The notes: generated from the sequence alone by a model not told the origin. Positions 1 to 10,804 are shown, counted from the first letter of the stretch. The stretch is DNA of 64,000 nt from Melioribacteraceae bacterium (GCA_019638015.1 JAHBUP010000001.1:2636424-2700423); one strand, 5' to 3'. Numbers and translations are program-made.

Positions 1-2472
1 AGAATCCATCCTTATTTCCAGTTCGTTATCAACATAGCCCGGTTCAGGTAAATCGGAAAGATGCACAGACTCGGCATTTTCTTTTCCTGTAATTTTATTC
101 AGATTCTGATATATCTCTTCAGAAATAAATGGAGTAAATGGTGCGCTCAATTTCGAAATTACCATTAAACATTCGTGAAGTGTTTGATATGCCGAAAGTT
201 TATTCTTATTGATTTCAGATTTCCAGAATCTTCTTCGGCTTCTTCTAACATACCAGTTCGATAGCTGATCAATTGTAAAGTTTGAAATTTGGCGAGCAGC
301 TTTGGTAACATCATAACTTTCCATCAATTGCCGGTACTCAGCAACCAATGAATTTAGTTTTGAAATGATCCAACGGTCAATTTCAGGTCGTTCATTATAT
401 GGAATTGGCTCATCACTAAAATTAAACTTATCAATATTCGCATACAGAGCAAAAAAATTATATGTGTTAACAAGAGTTCCAAAATATTTTCTCGTTACTT
501 CAACAATTCCATCTTCATCAAAAAGTGTTGGTTTCCAGGGGGGACTGGTTGTAACAAGATACCAGCGAGTAGCATCTGCGCCATACTTATCGAATAGCTG
601 GAACGGATCAACCGTATTCCCGCGTGATTTCGACATTTTCATTCCATCTTTATCGAGAATCAATTCATTGACAATTAAATTTTTATAGGAAACACTATCA
701 AAGAGCATTGTTCCTATTGCGTGCAGAGTATAGAACCAGCCTCGTGTCTGATCAATTCCCTCACAAATAAAATCGGAAGGATAATTACTTTTAAACAATT
801 CTTGATTTTCGAAAGGGTAATGATATTGAGCGAATGGCATCGCGCCGCTGTCGAACCAAACATCAATCAGTTCGGGAGTACGTTTAAATATTTTGCCATC
901 TTTTTCAAATTTAACATCATCTACAAATGGTTTGTGAAGATCAATTTCATCTGCGGGTAAATCTTTAACAAGTATTCTTTTCCCATTTCTTTCAATAAAA
1001 CCATTTTTTAATTCTTCAATAGAACCAACACAAAACATATTTCCATCATCGTCAAGCCAAATAGGAAGAGGAGTCCCCCAATATCTATCGCGCGAAAGGG
1101 ACCAATCTTTATTTTCTTCGAGCCAGTTGCCAAATCTTCCGGCGCCAACTTCAGGCGGGCACCAGTTAATTGTTTTGTTTAATTCAATCATTCGTTTTGC
1201 GATATCAGTAGTTCTGATATACCAGCTGTCGCGTGCATAATAAATCAATGGATTATCGCATCGCCAGCAGTGAGGATATGAGTGCAGATAATCATTACCG
1301 GCTTGATATATCAACCCGCGTTCTTTGAGATTACGAATAATATCGGGATCAACTCCCTTTTCTTCGTGAGTTTGAAACTGCATTGATTTAACTAATCTTC
1401 CGGCAAAATCGGTAACCTGCTCGGTAAATCTTCCACTTTTTGTAACCGGCTGAAGAAATGGTAGATCAAACTTTTTGGAAATTTCATAGTCATCAGCACC
1501 GAAAGCAGGAGCAATATGCACAACGCCGGATCCATCTTCTGTACTAACAAAATCTCCCGGCACTATATACCAAGCTTTCTTTTCAACCGGGATATAAGAG
1601 AAGAGAGGTTCATATTCCTTATTTAATAATGAGGCTCCCTTCACCTCATCCAAAATTTCATAATCTTCTTTTATAACAGAGAGACGAGCTTTGGCTAAAT
1701 ACATCACACCATGCTTGGAAGAATTAATTTTTACGTAATCAATATCTTCTCCTACAGCTAGCGCAACGTTAGAAATTAACGTCCAGGGAGTAGTTGTCCA
1801 AACTAAAATTGAAGCTTCTTCATCTTTGAGTTTAAATTTTACATAAATGTTCGGGTCTTTAACATCAGAATATCCGAGTGCCAGTTCATGAGAAGAAAGA
1901 GGAGTTTCGCAATGAGGACACTGAGGAACAATCTTAAATCCTTTATAGATCAATCCTTTTTTATAGTATTCAGATAAAGCCCACCACACGGATTCAATAT
2001 ACTCATTAGTACAGGTTATATATGGATCGTCGAGATTAATCCAGTAGCCCATACGTTCAGTAAGTGTACGCCAACCTTCTTTCATTTCAATGTGATGATA
2101 AACCAAATCTTTAGCTTTTTGATTGAATGTGGCAACACCAAATTTTTCAATATCAGATTTTTGAGTGAAGCCAAGTTCCTTCTCAAGGGCAATTTCGATA
2201 GGTAGTCCGTGAGTATCCCAGCCTGCTTTTCTATGCACCTGGTAACCAGTCATAGTTTTGTAACGGCACACCAAATCTTTTAAAGTACGCGCCATAACAT
2301 GGTGTATTCCGGGTCTTCCATTTACTGTAGGAGGACCTTCATAAAAGGTAAAGGGTTTATTATCGGGGCGTAACGAAATACTTTTTTCAAAAATCTTATT
2401 CTTATTCCAAAAATCTAAAACTTGTTCTTCAATTTTGGGATAGTTTATTCTTTCATCAAACTGCTTAAACAT
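1..2472 (-). CDS. ileS: Isoleucyl-tRNA synthetase (partial)
   Basis: Charges tRNA-Ile with isoleucine in the cytoplasm. Reading the minus strand from ATG at 2472 gives 824 codons with no stop before the window edge. Family members are about 1050 residues, so the C-terminal part is missing only because the window ends. The class I nucleotide-binding motif is seen near residues 55-58 as GPPTVNGRPGIHH, and the KMSKS loop near residue 611 as GMKMSKSRGN. A CPHC/CWRC-type Cys pattern and an editing-domain-like middle region lie between them. It is the first gene of the minus-strand host block at this edge. Valyl or leucyl synthetases share this fold, but the overall sequence reads as the IleRS type that uses a GIHH variant of HIGH. 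Confidence 0.93.
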   Translation of the reverse strand, partial: MFKQFDERINYPKIEEQVLDFWNKNKIFEKSISLRPDNKPFTFYEGPPTVNGRPGIHHVMARTLKDLVCRYKTMTGYQVHRKAGWDTHGLPIEIALEKELGFTQKSDIEKFGVATFNQKAKDLVYHHIEMKEGWRTLTERMGYWINLDDPYITCTNEYIESVWWALSEYYKKGLIYKGFKIVPQCPHCETPLSSHELALGYSDVKDPNIYVKFKLKDEEASILVWTTTPWTLISNVALAVGEDIDYVKINSSKHGVMYLAKARLSVIKEDYEILDEVKGASLLNKEYEPLFSYIPVEKKAWYIVPGDFVSTEDGSGVVHIAPAFGADDYEISKKFDLPFLQPVTKSGRFTEQVTDFAGRLVKSMQFQTHEEKGVDPDIIRNLKERGLIYQAGNDYLHSYPHCWRCDNPLIYYARDSWYIRTTDIAKRMIELNKTINWCPPEVGAGRFGNWLEENKDWSLSRDRYWGTPLPIWLDDDGNMFCVGSIEELKNGFIERNGKRILVKDLPADEIDLHKPFVDDVKFEKDGKIFKRTPELIDVWFDSGAMPFAQYHYPFENQELFKSNYPSDFICEGIDQTRGWFYTLHAIGTMLFDSVSYKNLIVNELILDKDGMKMSKSRGNTVDPFQLFDKYGADATRWYLVTTSPPWKPTLFDEDGIVEVTRKYFGTLVNTYNFFALYANIDKFNFSDEPIPYNERPEIDRWIISKLNSLVAEYRQLMESYDVTKAARQISNFTIDQLSNWYVRRSRRRFWKSEINKNKLSAYQTLHECLMVISKLSAPFTPFISEEIYQNLNKITGKENAESVHLSDLPEPGYVDNELEIRMDS

Positions 2473-2504
2473 TTTGTTCTCTTATCTATAAATGAAATTA
2501 ATAT

Positions 2505-3122
2505 TTATTCTTCTTCTTTTTCGTAACGATCGATTAATTCTTTTTCGACCGAAATAAATTCTTTTAATCTTCTTTCTATCTGTTCTTTTCTGCCAATTAA
2601 ATCATCAACTTTTTGCTGAGCTTCATAAACAATTTTTTCAGCTTTAATTTTTGCTTCATCAATTTTTAACTGGGATTCCCTTTCAGCTAGGTCTAATAGG
2701 TTTTTCAATTCTTCTTGCTTATTAGTTAAATCGACCGAAGAATGCTGAAGAATTATAACTTCCGAAACGGCCATTCCAAAAAGTGCTATAGAGCCGAGAG
2801 TTATATTTCTTAAAACGAATGTGACCAAATTTTCGGCTAACAAATCAGCGAGCCCAAAGTATTCACTAAATAAAGAAATCATTATGATTGTGATAAAAGA
2901 TGCCACAACATTTACTACAAATACAACTTTTCCTCCAGTAGTGTAACCGAGAGTTTTATTAATCAGCCAACCACATGCGAAAGTAAAAACAGAAAGCACA
3001 AACCAAACAGCAAAACTTTGAGTTCCGGGTTTAAAAATATCAGTACTCAAAAAGTTTGAGAAAAAAATAATAATTGCCAGAAGAATCGGAGTTACAAATT
3101 GTATCCCTTTCTTATCGGTCAT
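2505..3122 (-). CDS. Membrane protein with C-terminal coiled coil
   Basis: Not assigned to a named family. The 205-residue protein has four likely membrane helices in residues 9-126, followed by a long charged heptad-rich helix (about 130-205) full of Lys and Glu. That layout suggests a membrane anchor presenting a cytoplasmic coiled coil. Its start overlaps the stop of the upstream purine nucleoside phosphorylase gene by 4 bp, so translation is probably coupled. The DivIVA-like gene lies two genes upstream in the same run, so a role in envelope or polar organisation is possible but is inference only. Confidence 0.75.
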   Translation of the reverse strand: MTDKKGIQFVTPILLAIIIFFSNFLSTDIFKPGTQSFAVWFVLSVFTFACGWLINKTLGYTTGGKVVFVVNVVASFITIIMISLFSEYFGLADLLAENLVTFVLRNITLGSIALFGMAVSEVIILQHSSVDLTNKQEELKNLLDLAERESQLKIDEAKIKAEKIVYEAQQKVDDLIGRKEQIERRLKEFISVEKELIDRYEKEEE

Positions 3123-3940
3123 AGTCTTTTAATCACTTCTTTTAATATTAACGTCATCTTTGGTTCGGCTTGCATCGCTGTACTTATTATTTCTTCAACG
3201 TCAACTTTTTTTAATGAGTCGGGAAAACACTCATCTGTAACAATACTGATTCCCAAAACTCTCATCCCCATATGATTAGCCACTATATTTTCCGGAATAG
3301 TTGACATACCAACCACATCTGCTCCAATATTCCGTAAAAATCTATACTCAGCTTTGGTTTCTAAATTTGGACCTGGTACAGCAACATATACTCCCTTTTG
3401 TACTTTAATTTTATTCTCTAATGCTACCTCTTCGGCAATTTTCAACAACTCTTCAGAATAAGGTTCGCTCATATCGGGGAATCGGGGACCGAGTTCATCC
3501 TCATTTTTACCGATTAGCGGATTATCTCCCAATAAATTAATATGATCAGAAATAAGCATTAAATCTCCTCTCCTATAAAGAGGGTTCATACCGCCGCAAG
3601 CGTTGGAAACTATTAGTGTATTGACGCCCAAAAATTTCATCACTCTTATTGGATATGTGATTTGCTGCATTGTATATCCTTCGTAGAAATGAAATCTGCC
3701 CTGCATCGCTACAACGCTTTTTGTACCCAACTTCCCGAATATTAATTTACCTTTATGAGATTCAACGGTCGATAAAGGGAAATGAGGCAAGTCGATGTAA
3801 TCTATTTCATGCTCAATTTCTATCTCTTTTACGAGACCACCTAAACCTGTACCCAGAACAATTCCAACCTCATAATTTTTATCAGTTTTTTTTCTGATAA
3901 CCGATAAAGTTTCCTGTACCAACTCAATTAAGTTATTCAC
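3119..3940 (-). CDS. Purine-nucleoside phosphorylase
   Basis: Splits purine nucleosides with phosphate to free base and (deoxy)ribose-1-phosphate in purine salvage. At 273 residues it matches the trimeric, mammalian-type class rather than the shorter hexameric DeoD class. Recognisable pieces are the N-terminal GIVLGTGLGGL phosphate loop, GRFHFYEGY, SNACGGMNP, the PGPNLETKAEYR substrate segment and VVGMSTIPE. The gene overlaps both neighbours by 4 bp, indicating a tightly coupled operon with the divIVA-like gene upstream. Substrate preference cannot be read from sequence. Confidence 0.93.
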   Translation of the reverse strand: MNNLIELVQETLSVIRKKTDKNYEVGIVLGTGLGGLVKEIEIEHEIDYIDLPHFPLSTVESHKGKLIFGKLGTKSVVAMQGRFHFYEGYTMQQITYPIRVMKFLGVNTLIVSNACGGMNPLYRRGDLMLISDHINLLGDNPLIGKNEDELGPRFPDMSEPYSEELLKIAEEVALENKIKVQKGVYVAVPGPNLETKAEYRFLRNIGADVVGMSTIPENIVANHMGMRVLGISIVTDECFPDSLKKVDVEEIISTAMQAEPKMTLILKEVIKRL

Positions 3941-4485
3941 AATAATTTCTCCAAAATATCATTGACATCAATTTCTTCATTTCCATTAACCGGTACCTCA
4001 ACTTTTGTTTCCCTTTTTTTGGATGTTGTGATATCTGCATTATGAATATTCATATCCAACAAATTAGCTTGAGCACCAATCATTGCCTTTAATCTAGATA
4101 CTAATAATTTTTTCTCTTCTCTAAGTTTGAGTACTGAATCTCTTATCGAATTGGCGTTATCTCTTGCTTTATCAAGAATTTGAGCCGCTTTTAATTCAGC
4201 TTCCTTCACAATTAACGCTGTTTGTTTTTTTGCTGAATCAACAGCTTTATTGCTCGATTCTGTAGCATTTAAAAGAGCGTTTTGAAGATTTTTCTCAATT
4301 CTTTTATATTCTTTTAGTTGATCCTCAACACGGCTTATATCCGATTTTAACAAATCATTTTCATGCTGAAGTCTTTCAAATTCATCTGAAAGTTTTTCCA
4401 GAAACGCTTTTACTTCATCTTTATCGTATCCACGAACGGTCTTATTGAACTCTTGGTTTTTTATACCAAATGGTGTGAACTTCAT
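3937..4485 (-). CDS. DivIVA-domain protein
   Basis: A 182-residue coiled-coil protein. Its N-terminus carries the DivIVA signature: a conserved first helix (FTPFGIKNQEF) followed by GYDKDEVKAFLEKLSDEF. The rest to about residue 140 is heptad-rich, and the last 30 residues are acidic and low in structure. DivIVA proteins bind negatively curved membrane and organise division or polar growth in Gram-positives; roles in Gram-negative lineages are less defined. It sits between the YggS-type gene and the nucleoside phosphorylase, and DivIVA and YggS genes are neighbours in many genomes. Confidence 0.88.
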   Translation of the reverse strand: MKFTPFGIKNQEFNKTVRGYDKDEVKAFLEKLSDEFERLQHENDLLKSDISRVEDQLKEYKRIEKNLQNALLNATESSNKAVDSAKKQTALIVKEAELKAAQILDKARDNANSIRDSVLKLREEKKLLVSRLKAMIGAQANLLDMNIHNADITTSKKRETKVEVPVNGNEEIDVNDILEKLL

Positions 4486-4497
4486 TGCAAAGACCTC

Positions 4498-5181
4498 TTA
4501 ATAAATTCTTTCGCCAAAGATTGCTGTTCCTATTCTCAACATTGTTGAACCCTCTTCAATCGCAATATCATAATCACCGGTCATTCCCATCGAGAGTTCA
4601 CACAATTTAAATCCGGCATTATTTAATTCTTCTTTTAATGAAAATAACTTTTTAAATGATTTCCTAATAAGAGAAGTATCATCAGTATATGGAGCCATCG
4701 TCATCAATCCAACAACATCAATATTACTTAATTTTTTACATTCCTCAGCAAGTTTAAAACACTGTTCATCATTAACAATACCATATTTAGAAACTTCATC
4801 CGAAGTTTTAATTTCGAACAGTACCTTTTGAACTTTACCAATTTCAACCGCTTTTCTGTTTATATCCTCGGCAATCTTTAACGAATCAACCGAATGAATA
4901 TACTCTGCGGCTTTTACAACATATTTAACTTTATTTGACTGTAAATGACCAATAAAATGCCAATAGAACTCCCCCTTCATTTTATCTGCTTTATCGCGCA
5001 GCTCTTGAGCTTTGTTCTCCCCAAAATTTAAAACCCCTGCTGAAACTGCCTCGCTGATACTTTCAATAGGGTGATTTTTTGAAACCGCGATTAGTCTAAT
5101 TTCTTCATAATTGCGAGTAACTTCATCACACTTTTTGAGAATAGCATCATTAATTTTTTTTAGATTATCTGTTATCATCAT
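4498..5181 (-). CDS. YggS-family PLP homeostasis protein
   Basis: A 227-residue single-domain PLP-binding protein (PLPBP/YggS/PROSC family), thought to buffer pyridoxal phosphate and affect amino-acid metabolism without a known reaction. The PLP lysine is K35 in LIAVSKNHP. Also visible are FGENKAQEL, the phosphate-binding SMGMTGDYDIAIEEGST and RIGTAIFGER at the end. It starts the minus-strand cluster YggS, DivIVA, phosphorylase, membrane protein, ileS. Twelve bp separate it from the divIVA-like gene. The nearest upstream gene on this strand, nrdJ, ends before a strong hairpin terminator, so this gene likely opens its own transcript. Confidence 0.93.
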   Translation of the reverse strand: MMITDNLKKINDAILKKCDEVTRNYEEIRLIAVSKNHPIESISEAVSAGVLNFGENKAQELRDKADKMKGEFYWHFIGHLQSNKVKYVVKAAEYIHSVDSLKIAEDINRKAVEIGKVQKVLFEIKTSDEVSKYGIVNDEQCFKLAEECKKLSNIDVVGLMTMAPYTDDTSLIRKSFKKLFSLKEELNNAGFKLCELSMGMTGDYDIAIEEGSTMLRIGTAIFGERIY

Positions 5182-5263
5182 CTAAAATTAAGGGTGAAAA
5201 TCTATTCCTTTGAGTTATAAAAGTCAATCAAATAACGGGAAGATAAGTATAATTGAAATAAGA

Positions 5264-5283
5264 AAGGGGCAATAATGCCCCTT
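5264..5283 (-). terminator. Rho-independent terminator after nrdJ
   Basis: A perfect 8-bp stem AAGGGGCA/TGCCCCTT with a 4-nt loop lies 26 bp past the nrdJ stop. On the minus strand it is followed by a T-rich stretch (TTCTTATTTC). It should end nrdJ transcription before the YggS gene. Confidence 0.85.
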
Positions 5284-5309
5284 CTAATCTTTAAATCATA
5301 GAATGATTA

Positions 5310-8300
5310 TTAACTACATCCTGTTGTTGAGCCGCAAGTTGTGCACTTCAAACAGGTGCCGTTTCGTACCATAGTCATACTCTGGCATTCGGGACAGATA
5401 TCACCTGTGTAACCGGCCTGAATTGCTCTTTGAATATTGCTATGTAATGTAATAGCTCTTCCCTTCTGCTCTGTTTTATCATTCTCTATTCGTTCGATTA
5501 ATTCGTTCGAGTAGCCGGTTTCATAAGTTTTTTGACTAACAATTTCCTCACTCTCAAAATCGGGTTCAATTACATGGGAGCGATGATCGCTTTTATGTGC
5601 AACTTCATCTTCATCAACATGGGCTAAATCATTTCTGCCGAGGTAGCCAACAGCTAATTCCCGGAATATATAATCAATTACTGAAGTAGCCATTTTAATT
5701 CTCTTGTGACCGGTTAGAACTCCGCTCGGCTCGAATCTTGTAAACACAAAAGCGTCAACAAATTCTTCGAGGGGTACACCATGCTGTAATCCCAAGGAAA
5801 TTGAGATAGCAAAACAGTTCAACAAACTTCTAAATGCCGCTCCCTCTTTGTGCATATCAATAAATACTTCGCCAAGCTGTCCATTTTCATACTCACCTGT
5901 TCTTATATAAACAGTTTGACCATTAATTTTTACTTTTTGAGTATAGCCACTTCTTCTATCTGGAAGTCTTCGGCGTTTTGCAATGTAGCGGTGGATAATT
6001 TTTTCGGCAATTTTGATGATATCGTTATCATCTTTTTTCTCTAATAAATCCTCAACTTCTTCTTCAGTCAGAGTATTAAGAGGTTGGGAGAGTTTGGAGC
6101 CGTCACGATAAAGCGCATTGGCTTTAGTTCCTAATTTCCATGATTGCAAATACGCAAATTTAATATCATCGATTGTTGCATTGTTGGGAAGGTTTATAGT
6201 TTTTGAAATTGCGCCGCTGATAAACGGTTGTGCCGCTGCCATCATCCAAATATGAGCTTCCGATTTAATGAAGCGTGATCCTTTTTTACCACATTTATTG
6301 GCGCAGTCAAATACTGGGTAATGCTCGTGTTTAAGGAATGGTGCGCCTTCAATTGTCATTGTTCCGCATACATAATCGTTGGCCGATGCAATTACTTCTT
6401 TTGAAAATCCTAGTTCGCTCAAAAGATCGAATGAAAAATTATTCATCTTTTCTTCTGTAATACCTAGATTATGTTTAAGAAATTTTTCACCGATAGTAAA
6501 TTTGTTGAATGCAAAACTCAACTCAAAAACTGATGGTAAAATGGCCTCAACTTTATTTAATACCTCATCGGTGAATCCTTTTGCCTTCAACGATTCAAAA
6601 TTTATATATGGACAGCCATGAAGAGATCCAGACCCTTTTGCATATTTAACGATCTCTTTTACTTGATCATCATTATAACCGAGACGTTTTAAGGCTGGTG
6701 GGATAGATTGATTTATAATTTTGAAATATCCGCCGCCGGCTAATTTTTTAAATTTCACTAAAGCGAAGTCGGGCTCAATGCCTGTTGTATCGCAATCCAT
6801 TACTAAACCTATAGTACCGGTTGGGGCAATCACTGTAACTTGTGCATTTCTGTAACCATATTTTTCGCCCAGTTCTAAAGCCATATCAGAATCTTCTCTT
6901 GCGGCTTCCAATAAATCTGATGGACAGTACTCGGGATTAATACCTACCGGGAATATTGACAATCCCTCATATTCTTCTTTCCTAACATTATAAGCGGCTC
7001 GCTTATGATTTCTGATTACCCTCAGCATATCATTTTTATTTTCTTTGAATCGAGGAAATGTGCCAAGTTCTTTTGCCATCTCAGCCGATGTAGCGTATGC
7101 GCGCATATGCATAATTGAAGTCAACGCTCCGCAAATTGCGATTGCCTCTTTACTATCGTAAGGAATTCCCTGTTGCATTAATAAAGAACCTAAATTTGCG
7201 TAACCCAAACCTAAAGTTCTAAATTCATAACTTAGCTGGGCAATTTCTTTTGAAGGGTACTGAGCCATCAGAACACTTATTTCTAGAACCATTGTCCATA
7301 GACGGGTTGCGTGACGATAGGCTTCAACATCAAATTTTTCTTTATCTACATCATAAAATTTAACGAGATTTAATGATGCTAAATTACAAGCGGTATCGTC
7401 GAGGAACATATATTCGCTACATGGATTTGATGCTTTAATTCTTCCACTCTCCGGACATGTATGCCATTCATTAATTGTGGTATCATATTGGAGTCCCGGA
7501 TCTGCCGAAGCCCATGCCGCGTAAGCAATATCATCCCACAATTCTTTTGCGGGTAAAGTTTTACAGGCTTTTGGTGCTCTTCCCTCTTTTGCGGCTTTAT
7601 TTTTTTCTACTCTGAAATATAGATTCCAATTGCTGTCATTAATTACAGCATTCATAAATTCATTTGTAACACGAACGGAATTATTTGAATTCTGGCCGGA
7701 CACAGTAGTATAAGCTTCTGAATTCCAATCAGTATTATAAACAGGGAACTCTATACTTTTAAAACCAAGTTTGGCAAGTTTAATAACTCGTTCAATATAA
7801 TTTTCTGAGATGTGTACTTTTCTAGCTTCCAGAACTGCTTTTCTTAATTTAAGATTTGTGCGTTTGTTGAATCTATCATTTTCCGGATGTTCCTCGTAAC
7901 AAGCTTTCATAATATTATTTAAATGGAAATTGCACAGTTTAGAACCTGCAACAAGCGAAGCTACTTTCTGTTCTTCCACTACTTTCCAATTAATATATTC
8001 GGCTATATCAGGATGATCGATATCGAGTGTAACCATTTTTGCCGCACGACGGGTGGTACCTCCCGATTTAATTGCACCGGCAGATCTATCTCCAATTTTG
8101 AGGAATGACATCAAGCCGGATGATTTTCCTCCTCCGCTCAATGGTTCATTTGATCCTCTTACATTAGAAAAATTTGATCCTGTACCAGAACCATATTTAA
8201 ATAGACGGGCTTCTCTAACCCACAAATCCATTATCCCGCCTTCATTAACCAAATCATCGGATACTGATTGAATGAAACATGCGTGTGGTTGCGGATGCGT

Positions 8301-8873
8301 GTAGGCATCATCCGATGCGGTAAGTACACCCGTTTCAAAATCTACATAATAATGACCTTGCGATGGACCATTAATTCCGTAAGCCCAATTCAAACCTGTG
8401 TTAAACCATTGGGGAGAGTTTGGTGCGGCGTATTGATTTGCGAACATATAACATAATTCATCATAAAAAGCTTTTGCATCTTCTTCTGTATCAAAAAACT
8501 TAGCTTTATATCCCCAGTATGTCCAAGTGCCGGCTAAACGATGAAATACTTGTCGAGCATCAGTCTCAGAACCATATCTATCTTTTTCAGGTAATTCTTC
8601 TAAAGTTTTAGTATCTGCCGCAGATGGCTGTAACCATTTAGGGATATCATTTTCTTTTAACTTTTTTAGAAGTCGTGGCACACCAGCTTTTCTAAAATAT
8701 TTTTGAGCTATTACATCGGTTGCTACTTGCGACCAGTGGGTTGGAACTAAAACATCCTCCATTTTAAAAACTACTGACCCATCGGGGTTTTTTATTTCTG
8801 ATGTTCTTTTTGTGAATTCTATTGTTTCGAATGGGTCTTTACCACTAGTTGTAAAATAACGACTGATTTTCAT
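5310..8873 (-). CDS. nrdJ: Adenosylcobalamin-dependent ribonucleotide reductase (class II)
   Basis: Reduces ribonucleotides to deoxyribonucleotides using a B12-derived radical, so it works without oxygen and without a separate radical-generating subunit. The 1187-residue protein has the catalytic barrel motifs [27 protein letters not shown] with [12 protein letters not shown], and APTGTIGL. The C-terminal part ends in a Cys-rich segment ([19 protein letters not shown]) typical of the long NrdJ type, where it carries redox cysteines and probably zinc. Start ATG at 8873 is preceded by AGAGCTC at a short distance. It is monocistronic: divergent from malQ and closed by a hairpin. No cobalamin riboswitch was recognised upstream. 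Confidence 0.96.
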   Translation of the reverse strand: MKISRYFTTSGKDPFETIEFTKRTSEIKNPDGSVVFKMEDVLVPTHWSQVATDVIAQKYFRKAGVPRLLKKLKENDIPKWLQPSAADTKTLEELPEKDRYGSETDARQVFHRLAGTWTYWGYKAKFFDTEEDAKAFYDELCYMFANQYAAPNSPQWFNTGLNWAYGINGPSQGHYYVDFETGVLTASDDAYTHPQPHACFIQSVSDDLVNEGGIMDLWVREARLFKYGSGTGSNFSNVRGSNEPLSGGGKSSGLMSFLKIGDRSAGAIKSGGTTRRAAKMVTLDIDHPDIAEYINWKVVEEQKVASLVAGSKLCNFHLNNIMKACYEEHPENDRFNKRTNLKLRKAVLEARKVHISENYIERVIKLAKLGFKSIEFPVYNTDWNSEAYTTVSGQNSNNSVRVTNEFMNAVINDSNWNLYFRVEKNKAAKEGRAPKACKTLPAKELWDDIAYAAWASADPGLQYDTTINEWHTCPESGRIKASNPCSEYMFLDDTACNLASLNLVKFYDVDKEKFDVEAYRHATRLWTMVLEISVLMAQYPSKEIAQLSYEFRTLGLGYANLGSLLMQQGIPYDSKEAIAICGALTSIMHMRAYATSAEMAKELGTFPRFKENKNDMLRVIRNHKRAAYNVRKEEYEGLSIFPVGINPEYCPSDLLEAAREDSDMALELGEKYGYRNAQVTVIAPTGTIGLVMDCDTTGIEPDFALVKFKKLAGGGYFKIINQSIPPALKRLGYNDDQVKEIVKYAKGSGSLHGCPYINFESLKAKGFTDEVLNKVEAILPSVFELSFAFNKFTIGEKFLKHNLGITEEKMNNFSFDLLSELGFSKEVIASANDYVCGTMTIEGAPFLKHEHYPVFDCANKCGKKGSRFIKSEAHIWMMAAAQPFISGAISKTINLPNNATIDDIKFAYLQSWKLGTKANALYRDGSKLSQPLNTLTEEEVEDLLEKKDDNDIIKIAEKIIHRYIAKRRRLPDRRSGYTQKVKINGQTVYIRTGEYENGQLGEVFIDMHKEGAAFRSLLNCFAISISLGLQHGVPLEEFVDAFVFTRFEPSGVLTGHKRIKMATSVIDYIFRELAVGYLGRNDLAHVDEDEVAHKSDHRSHVIEPDFESEEIVSQKTYETGYSNELIERIENDKTEQKGRAITLHSNIQRAIQAGYTGDICPECQSMTMVRNGTCLKCTTCGSTTGCS

Positions 8874-9152
8874 TCAGAGCTCCAATCTCGGATACAGTTT
8901 ATGTAAAAATTATTTATTTGCCTCGCGGGGAAAACAACTTAACTAAAAAAATATTTTTAAGCAATTACCTGAATGCTTTACAAAGTAATTGTCGGATTGA
9001 TTAATTAAAGAACCTATAAATATCTTTTTATAACCGTTAAAGTGTATTATTTTTTTTATAAAAATAGTTACTTAATCTAACAGGAAAATATTGTTTTTTT
9101 ATTTTATTTTTTTAGGAGAGATTTAAATCACAAATTTAAAATAGAGGCACAC

Positions 9153-10688
9153 ATGAAAATTCAAAGATCGGCCGGAGTTTTACTCCATCCAACTTCACTA
9201 CCGGGAAAATTTGGTATTGGAGATTTGGGACCTAACGCGTATAAGTTCATTGATTTCCTCCAATCAGCCGGTCAAAATTTGTGGCAGGTATTCCCACTCG
9301 GACCAACAGGATATGGCGATTCTCCATATCAATGCTTCTCTGCATTTGCGGGAAATCCATTGCTAATCAGTCCTGAGTTGCTTCATAGTAACGGTTTCTT
9401 AAGCGATGACGATTTAAATGGTTTCCCCGAGTTTAATCCCTACCAAATAGATTTCGGCGCATTAATTCCGGTTAAAAATCAATTGCTGCGAAATGCTTAT
9501 TCCAACTTTATTGCTCAAGATAATAAAATAGAATTAGTTGCCTCGGATTTTATAAACGCAAATAAATTTTGGCTGGATGATTTCGCCCTTTTTATGGCCG
9601 CTAAACAATATCATGGTGGTATATTATGGACTCAATGGGATCAATCAATCGCATTCAGAAAAAATATCGATGAATGGAAAGCTAAGTTAAAAGATGAAAT
9701 TGATTATCAAATTTTTCTTCAGTTTACTTTTATAAGTCAATGGAATAACCTAAAAAATTATGTTCATTCAAAGGGGATTAAAATTATTGGTGATCTTCCA
9801 ATATTCATCGCCTATGATAGCGCAGACCTTTGGGCAAATAAAAAATTCTTTACAGTTAATGAAGATGGATCATTAAAATTTGTTGCCGGCGTACCCCCCG
9901 ATTATTTTAGCGCTACAGGACAGCTCTGGGGAAATCCTCTTTATAAATGGAAAGAAATGGAGAAGGATAATTTTGGGTGGTGGAAAGCAAGAGTGAAACA
10001 GTTGCTTCAGTTTGTGGATATTGTTAGAATAGATCATTTCAGAGGATTGGATGCTTATTGGGAAATTGCCGGTAACGCAACCACTGCGATTAATGGCAGA
10101 TGGGTAAAAGCCCCCGGTGAAAAATTATTTTATGAGTTAAAAAAAGAGTTTGGAGATTTACCAATCATCGCCGAAGATTTGGGAGTGATCACCGATTCTG
10201 TTACAGAACTTCGCGAGAAATTTGATTTACCGGGTATTAAAATTTTACAGTTTGGATTAGGCGAAAATGGTGATAGAAAATTTTTACCACACAATCATGT
10301 TAAGAATTGCGTTTTGCATACTGGTTCTCATGATAATGAAACTACAAAAGGTTTTTTAGAATCGGAGAGAAGTAAAAATTCCGGTATTTATGAATGGGCT
10401 CAAAATTATTTTAATTATTATGGGGATGATCTCACATTTCATTTAATAAAATCGGCATATTCATCTGTAGCCAATATTGTTGTTATTCCTATGCAGGATA
10501 TATTAAATCTTGGGAATGAAGCACGAATGAATTTTCCGGGGAGATTAGGTGGAAATTGGAATTGGCGTTTTACCTGGGATCAAATTAATAATGGTATTAT
10601 AGATACATACAAAAATCTATCTATTATATATGAACGCCCGCCAACCAAGATTGATGATCCGGTAATTATTAATATTGAAGAGGAATAA
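9153..10688 (+). CDS. malQ: 4-alpha-glucanotransferase
   Basis: Disproportionates maltodextrins by transferring alpha-1,4-glucan segments (GH77, amylomaltase) in cytoplasmic glycogen or maltose metabolism. At 511 residues it has the usual bacterial length. Signatures seen are the N-terminal GVLLHPTSLPGKFGIGDLG, QVFPLGPTGYGDSPYQ, the nucleophile region VRIDHFRGLDAYWEI, IIAEDLGVI with the acid/base Glu, and HTGSHDNETTKGF. The start follows GAGG 8 nt upstream. Its stop lies 14 bp before the palindrome that the prophage split, so the intact palindrome probably ended malQ transcription. Confidence 0.97.
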   Translation: MKIQRSAGVLLHPTSLPGKFGIGDLGPNAYKFIDFLQSAGQNLWQVFPLGPTGYGDSPYQCFSAFAGNPLLISPELLHSNGFLSDDDLNGFPEFNPYQIDFGALIPVKNQLLRNAYSNFIAQDNKIELVASDFINANKFWLDDFALFMAAKQYHGGILWTQWDQSIAFRKNIDEWKAKLKDEIDYQIFLQFTFISQWNNLKNYVHSKGIKIIGDLPIFIAYDSADLWANKKFFTVNEDGSLKFVAGVPPDYFSATGQLWGNPLYKWKEMEKDNFGWWKARVKQLLQFVDIVRIDHFRGLDAYWEIAGNATTAINGRWVKAPGEKLFYELKKEFGDLPIIAEDLGVITDSVTELREKFDLPGIKILQFGLGENGDRKFLPHNHVKNCVLHTGSHDNETTKGFLESERSKNSGIYEWAQNYFNYYGDDLTFHLIKSAYSSVANIVVIPMQDILNLGNEARMNFPGRLGGNWNWRFTWDQINNGIIDTYKNLSIIYERPPTKIDDPVIINIEEE

Positions 10689-10702
10689 TTATTCCCACAC
10701 AA

Positions 10703-10726
10703 CGTAGAGACGCCATATATGGCGTC
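10703..10726. repeat. Left portion of split 30-bp palindrome
   Basis: These 24 bases are the left arm (CGTAGAGACGCCATA) and most of the right arm of a perfect palindrome. The missing six bases, TCTACG, are at 53208-53213 on the far side of the prophage; joining them restores 15+15 bp of perfect symmetry. In the intact chromosome it would form a hairpin just after malQ, either as a terminator or as a REP-like element. Confidence 0.85.
10722..10726. repeat. Target-site duplication GCGTC, left copy
   Basis: GCGTC here matches 53203-53207 beside the other prophage end. Five base pairs is the duplication size made by Mu. The next base (T) is also shared, so a 6-bp reading GCGTCT cannot be excluded. 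Confidence 0.82.
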
Positions 10727-10773
10727 TATAACCGCGCACGGATTTTGAGAATTTTTTCCAAGTAGTTTGAGAA
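10727..10773. other. Prophage left end with two transposase-type sites
   Basis: The terminus begins TATAACC. Two TGAGAA cores lie at 10746-10751 and 10768-10773 (offsets 19 and 41), both pointing inward. The second, with its flank TTTTTTCCAAGTAGTTTGAG, closely matches a right-end site at 53044-53064 read on the minus strand. These are the expected binding sites for the phage transposase; binding is inferred. Confidence 0.75.
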
Positions 10774-10804
10774 TTCTGGTGGGAAGTAATTTAATTAACA
10801 GTCT

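Noticed and set aside
365..960. Plus-strand open frames in the ileS region
   Set aside because: They run antisense through a clear isoleucyl-tRNA synthetase frame and have no ribosome sites or family features.
8874..9152. Cobalamin riboswitch upstream of nrdJ
   Set aside because: The 279-bp divergent gap was read for a B12 box on the minus strand. None was recognised; the gap is AT-rich with a few short repeats and the malQ ribosome site.
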